Positions 61,335-64,000 of a DNA stretch of 64,000 bases are shown here, in pieces (within the stretch, counting starts at the first letter, position 1; each line of letters opens with the position of its first letter). The stretch lies in NCBI GenBank assembly GCA_020746835.1, contig JAGPNK010000001.1, positions 3,100,001 through 3,164,000 of the forward strand, read 5' to 3'. Position numbers and translations under genes: made by a program. Origin of the DNA: Stachybotrys elegans (taxonomy: Eukaryota > Ascomycota > Sordariomycetes > Hypocreales > Stachybotryaceae). The notes under the pieces were generated by a model that was given only the letters and a program-made list of their open reading frames with translations, was not told the origin of the DNA and ran no database searches.

Positions 61335-62772
61335 GGGGCTTGAGGGCGCACGAGGAAGAGAGTTGTAGAAACAGCAGCCAGCGGCAGAAAGTTTGGGTCG
61401 ATAGAGAGAGCCATGGTGAGGCACGGTTATGGCTTTTGTTGTCTTCTCGGGCGGTGCAATGCATCCGTCACGGATCAGGAAATGCACCCACGAGGGAGGC
61501 CAGGAAACCCAAAAACGAAGGCAAGAGATTCGAGGTTATGAAATGGCGTCGCCGGTTCAAGCTTCGGGAATTTGTTGTCTCCCATATTAGGGGGGGACTC
61601 GGTAGGTATATATCTTGGCACAATAGATTTCGACAATCATGGACAGGATAGCTGTTTTGGCTTTGTGAGGTGGCGAGGGAGCAACAGCGTGCTCCAAATG
61701 AGACATCCCCGACTATGCAGGGATACGTACGCATTGCTTTTCTATCCATTCTAGTATGGTATGTCTACAGGCATGCATGGCGTGAGGCTGCAGTTATCCG
61801 TTGTTGAGACCTCTGGGGTAGGCCCGAGCTGAAAAGGGTTATTATAGGATGCAATCTAGTTTCATGGAGCAGGAAACAATTCCCCTATCTCGCATAACCG
61901 AACACAGATACTTCTTCAACAGAAAATGGAGCACCTGCCCGCGTGAGCAATCACATGGTGCTGACGACGCGCAGAATATACAAAAACATGGTGGGCCAAG
62001 GTGAGAGGATTATGTCCGCGTAGATACAGTGAGCCACTGCGAGAGATCAGCCATTGGATAAAATCCCCAAGCTACGTCTCGCTACCTACCCAGTACCTTA
62101 TTCATTTGTCAAATGAATGACCTGGTCATATTGATGGCCATTGCGTAGGTAGGGAAGAAAAAAAAACCCGGCATGCACCAAAACTTAGTTGCAAAGAACA
62201 GGTACGCAGATTTATTCGAGAGGTAAATTCCATGATATTACGGATACTGGGCAACAGGCTTAAGGTGGTAAGCACGCCTCCTCTTCGCTCTCTTCCTTGT
62301 CACCTGCATTGTATTTGTCTTTCCTCGATACTTCTTGTTATTCTTCATCTTTCCCCATTTCCAACGGATATGCTGCATAGATATTTAAGGAGGATGGAGA
62401 ATATTTATTGCTGAATATTAGATTAGGTATTGTTGAAAGTCGCGTTAGCGGGTTTCTTCGGTTGACTTTTTGCTCAGATTATTTCAGCAACCTTGTCTGG
62501 AGGGGGTCACATGACGGTACTTCTGCGGCCCATAGTCGTGTCATACACAGCACAAGTACACTCCTGCTCTGGGCGCAAGTGGGTACAGCGAGGCAGGCGG
62601 CCCAATAGAGTTTAGCACGGGCACAAAAAGACGGTGGTGGTCGGACCCTTCTGCCTGGATCCGTAGAGTCCAATCCTTTCCTGCCTCTTCCCCGACTATC
62701 AACCTACCTATATGCATTTTTGTGACATTCTCCGTCTCTCCAGACACCTCGTCCTCGCACCCCCCGGGCCGT

Positions 62773-62801
62773 CCACCACCACCACAACCACCACCACCAC
62801 C
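62773..62801. repeat. CCA trinucleotide repeat
   Basis: CCA/ACC triplets with one interruption, upstream of chd1. Confidence 0.7.
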
Positions 62802-62877
62802 GCCCAGTGCATCTGACCAGCTCCTGCTCTGGTTTATTTTGTACCAAGCTGCCTGAAGGTCATTTCATACATGACTT

Positions 62878-63316
62878 GTAAGTCATTGCCTGCCTCGCCA
62901 GTTGCTGCTGCCGTCTGCCGCGTTCCCTGTTCCCTGTCCTTTGCTTGTTCCATCGACGCCGTCGCGATGCCTCCGATATCCATCGATATATCGGCACGGC
63001 CTGCTCTCATTGACCTCTCCGGTGCTCCTCGCCGATGGATTCGATGGCTCTCGTCGTCCTTGACGAGGCCGTCTGCTCTGTTGCTGCACCGTGTCTCCCT
63101 AATCCTTTCAATCGCCCATCTCGCCCTGCTGAACCATCCTCAATCCCGGATGCCTCACGCGCCATGCGACAACCTTGATTATGCCATGTTCTCGATCTGG
63201 CTCGGCATTCTCGTGCCTTGCTTCTGGATCGCGGCGTTGTCCTCCGTCTAGCCATGTGCTCGCCTTTGAATCCCTCTTTGCCAATGCCTCCGACTAACAT
63301 CATCGTCTCCCAGCAG
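62878..63316 (+). other. Candidate 5'-UTR intron of chd1
   Basis: Strong donor GTAAGTC at 62878, and a CTAAC branch point at 63293-63297 followed by CAG at 63311-63313 (or 63314-63316), just before the proposed chd1 ATG at 63341. An intron of about 436-439 nt would remove several upstream ATGs. This is inference from splice signals only. Confidence 0.4.
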
Positions 63317-63340
63317 GCAGCCTACGCGAACACCATCGCC

Positions 63341-64000
63341 ATGTCCGCCCCAATCGTGGGGGGTCCCTCCAACGGGCACCTTTCGCCGAATGAATTGATG
63401 ATGTCGGCGACTGTTCTCGAGAACGGCAATGGCGAGAGCGACATGTCAGAGATCGACGATGCTCCCACTGATCCTCCATCCCCCTCCGCCTCCGACAACC
63501 CGAGCGAGCCTCACAATCACGTCAATGATGACGATGATGCCATGTCTGAAAGTGACGAGTCGACGCCAGATAACGCTGACGAGGATGGCGACTTCGATAT
63601 GCAAGAGAGCCTGCCATCACAACACGACGAGACTGCAGAGGACCACGCCAGCTCAACCGACTCCAACCGCGCCTCAAAACGCAAGGCTCCCATGGGCGAG
63701 GATGATTACATCAAGGCCAATCCAGAACTCTACGGTCTAAGACGCAGTGTAAGGCGATGAAAATTTTTTCACTCCTGACCCCCTGGAGGTGATTGTTGCT
63801 GTTGCTAACCTCAACGCCCTCAGACCCGACCTCGCGAACAGAGGAGAGTTGTAAGTCACCCACTCGTCGCATCACCTGTCGCATTCCGTTAACCTAGGCG
63901 CCTTGAACAGGTCGACTCCGATGATTCCGATTCTGATGTTGCACCGCCTGCCCGCCGAAACACGAAACGTCGTCGCGTCGAAACTTCGCGTCCCGGTAAG
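63341..64000 (+). CDS. chd1: CHD1-type chromodomain helicase, N-terminal part (truncated by window end)
   Basis: Start of an ATP-dependent nucleosome remodeller (fission yeast Hrp1/Hrp3, yeast Chd1). Visible exons: 63341-63748, 63824-63850 and 63911-63995, with introns of 75 and 60 nt; a third donor (G|GTAAG) begins at 63996, so the gene continues outside. About 173 aa are visible: an acidic Ser/Asp/Glu-rich N-terminus and then the block DDYIKANPELYGLRRS, spliced to TRPREQRRV and a VDSDDSDSDV acidic patch and basic cluster. The PELYGLRRS-R motif is characteristic of fungal Chd1 N-termini. Chromodomains and the helicase are not in the window, so the call rests on this motif alone. The frame is open upstream to 63218, so the start could differ. 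Confidence 0.8.

Larger units (their letters stand above)
61335..63340. other. Intergenic region and probable leader of chd1
   Basis: About 2 kb with the eIF3m 3' flank and the chd1 promoter/leader. It contains TACCTA motifs (62083-62100, 62146-62155) and a CCA repeat. No protein gene is supported; a frame at 62871-63251 lacks any features. Confidence 0.5.

Overview
The window is nuclear DNA of a filamentous ascomycete (Pezizomycotina, probably Sordariomycetes). The evidence is short GT-AG introns (mostly 48-92 nt) with CTAAC/CTGAC-like branch points, fungus-specific families (Zn2Cys6 factor, group III HAMP-repeat histidine kinase, SAM+HMG-box protein) and TACCTA-rich intergenic DNA. The species cannot be named from sequence alone. 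Sixteen protein genes are supported, one of them cut by the right edge. I found no convincing tRNA, rRNA, CRISPR or intact transposon.

Left part (0-12.4 kb): phosphomannomutase (-), Zn2Cys6 regulator (+), agmatinase with a signal peptide (-), MATE transporter (+) and an APC-family amine/amino-acid permease (+). The permease promoter holds a dense group of GATA-factor sites. Regulator, agmatinase, MATE and permease are adjacent and could form a small nitrogen-regulated agmatine/polyamine locus; this is inference.

Middle (12.4-37 kb): cation/Ca2+ exchanger (-), condensin kleisin Brn1 (+), SAM/HMG-box protein (-), an 8.2-kb gene-free interval rich in simple repeats, a 90-aa protein gene with two unusually long introns (+), and the Nik1/Os-1 osmosensing hybrid histidine kinase (-, 1299 aa).

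Right part (37-64 kb): a 6.5-kb gene-free interval upstream of nik1, a Munc13-like MUN/C2 protein (-), a BAR-PH-ArfGAP protein (+, with an apparent one-base frame break), a Chk2/Rad53-type FHA kinase (+), translation factor eIF3m (+) and the N-terminal end of a CHD1 chromatin remodeller (+, running off the window). These are mostly housekeeping or signalling genes.

Exon borders were read by hand from splice consensus and reading-frame continuity. Every spliced gene except the ArfGAP gene closes to a whole number of codons. Domain positions are approximate.
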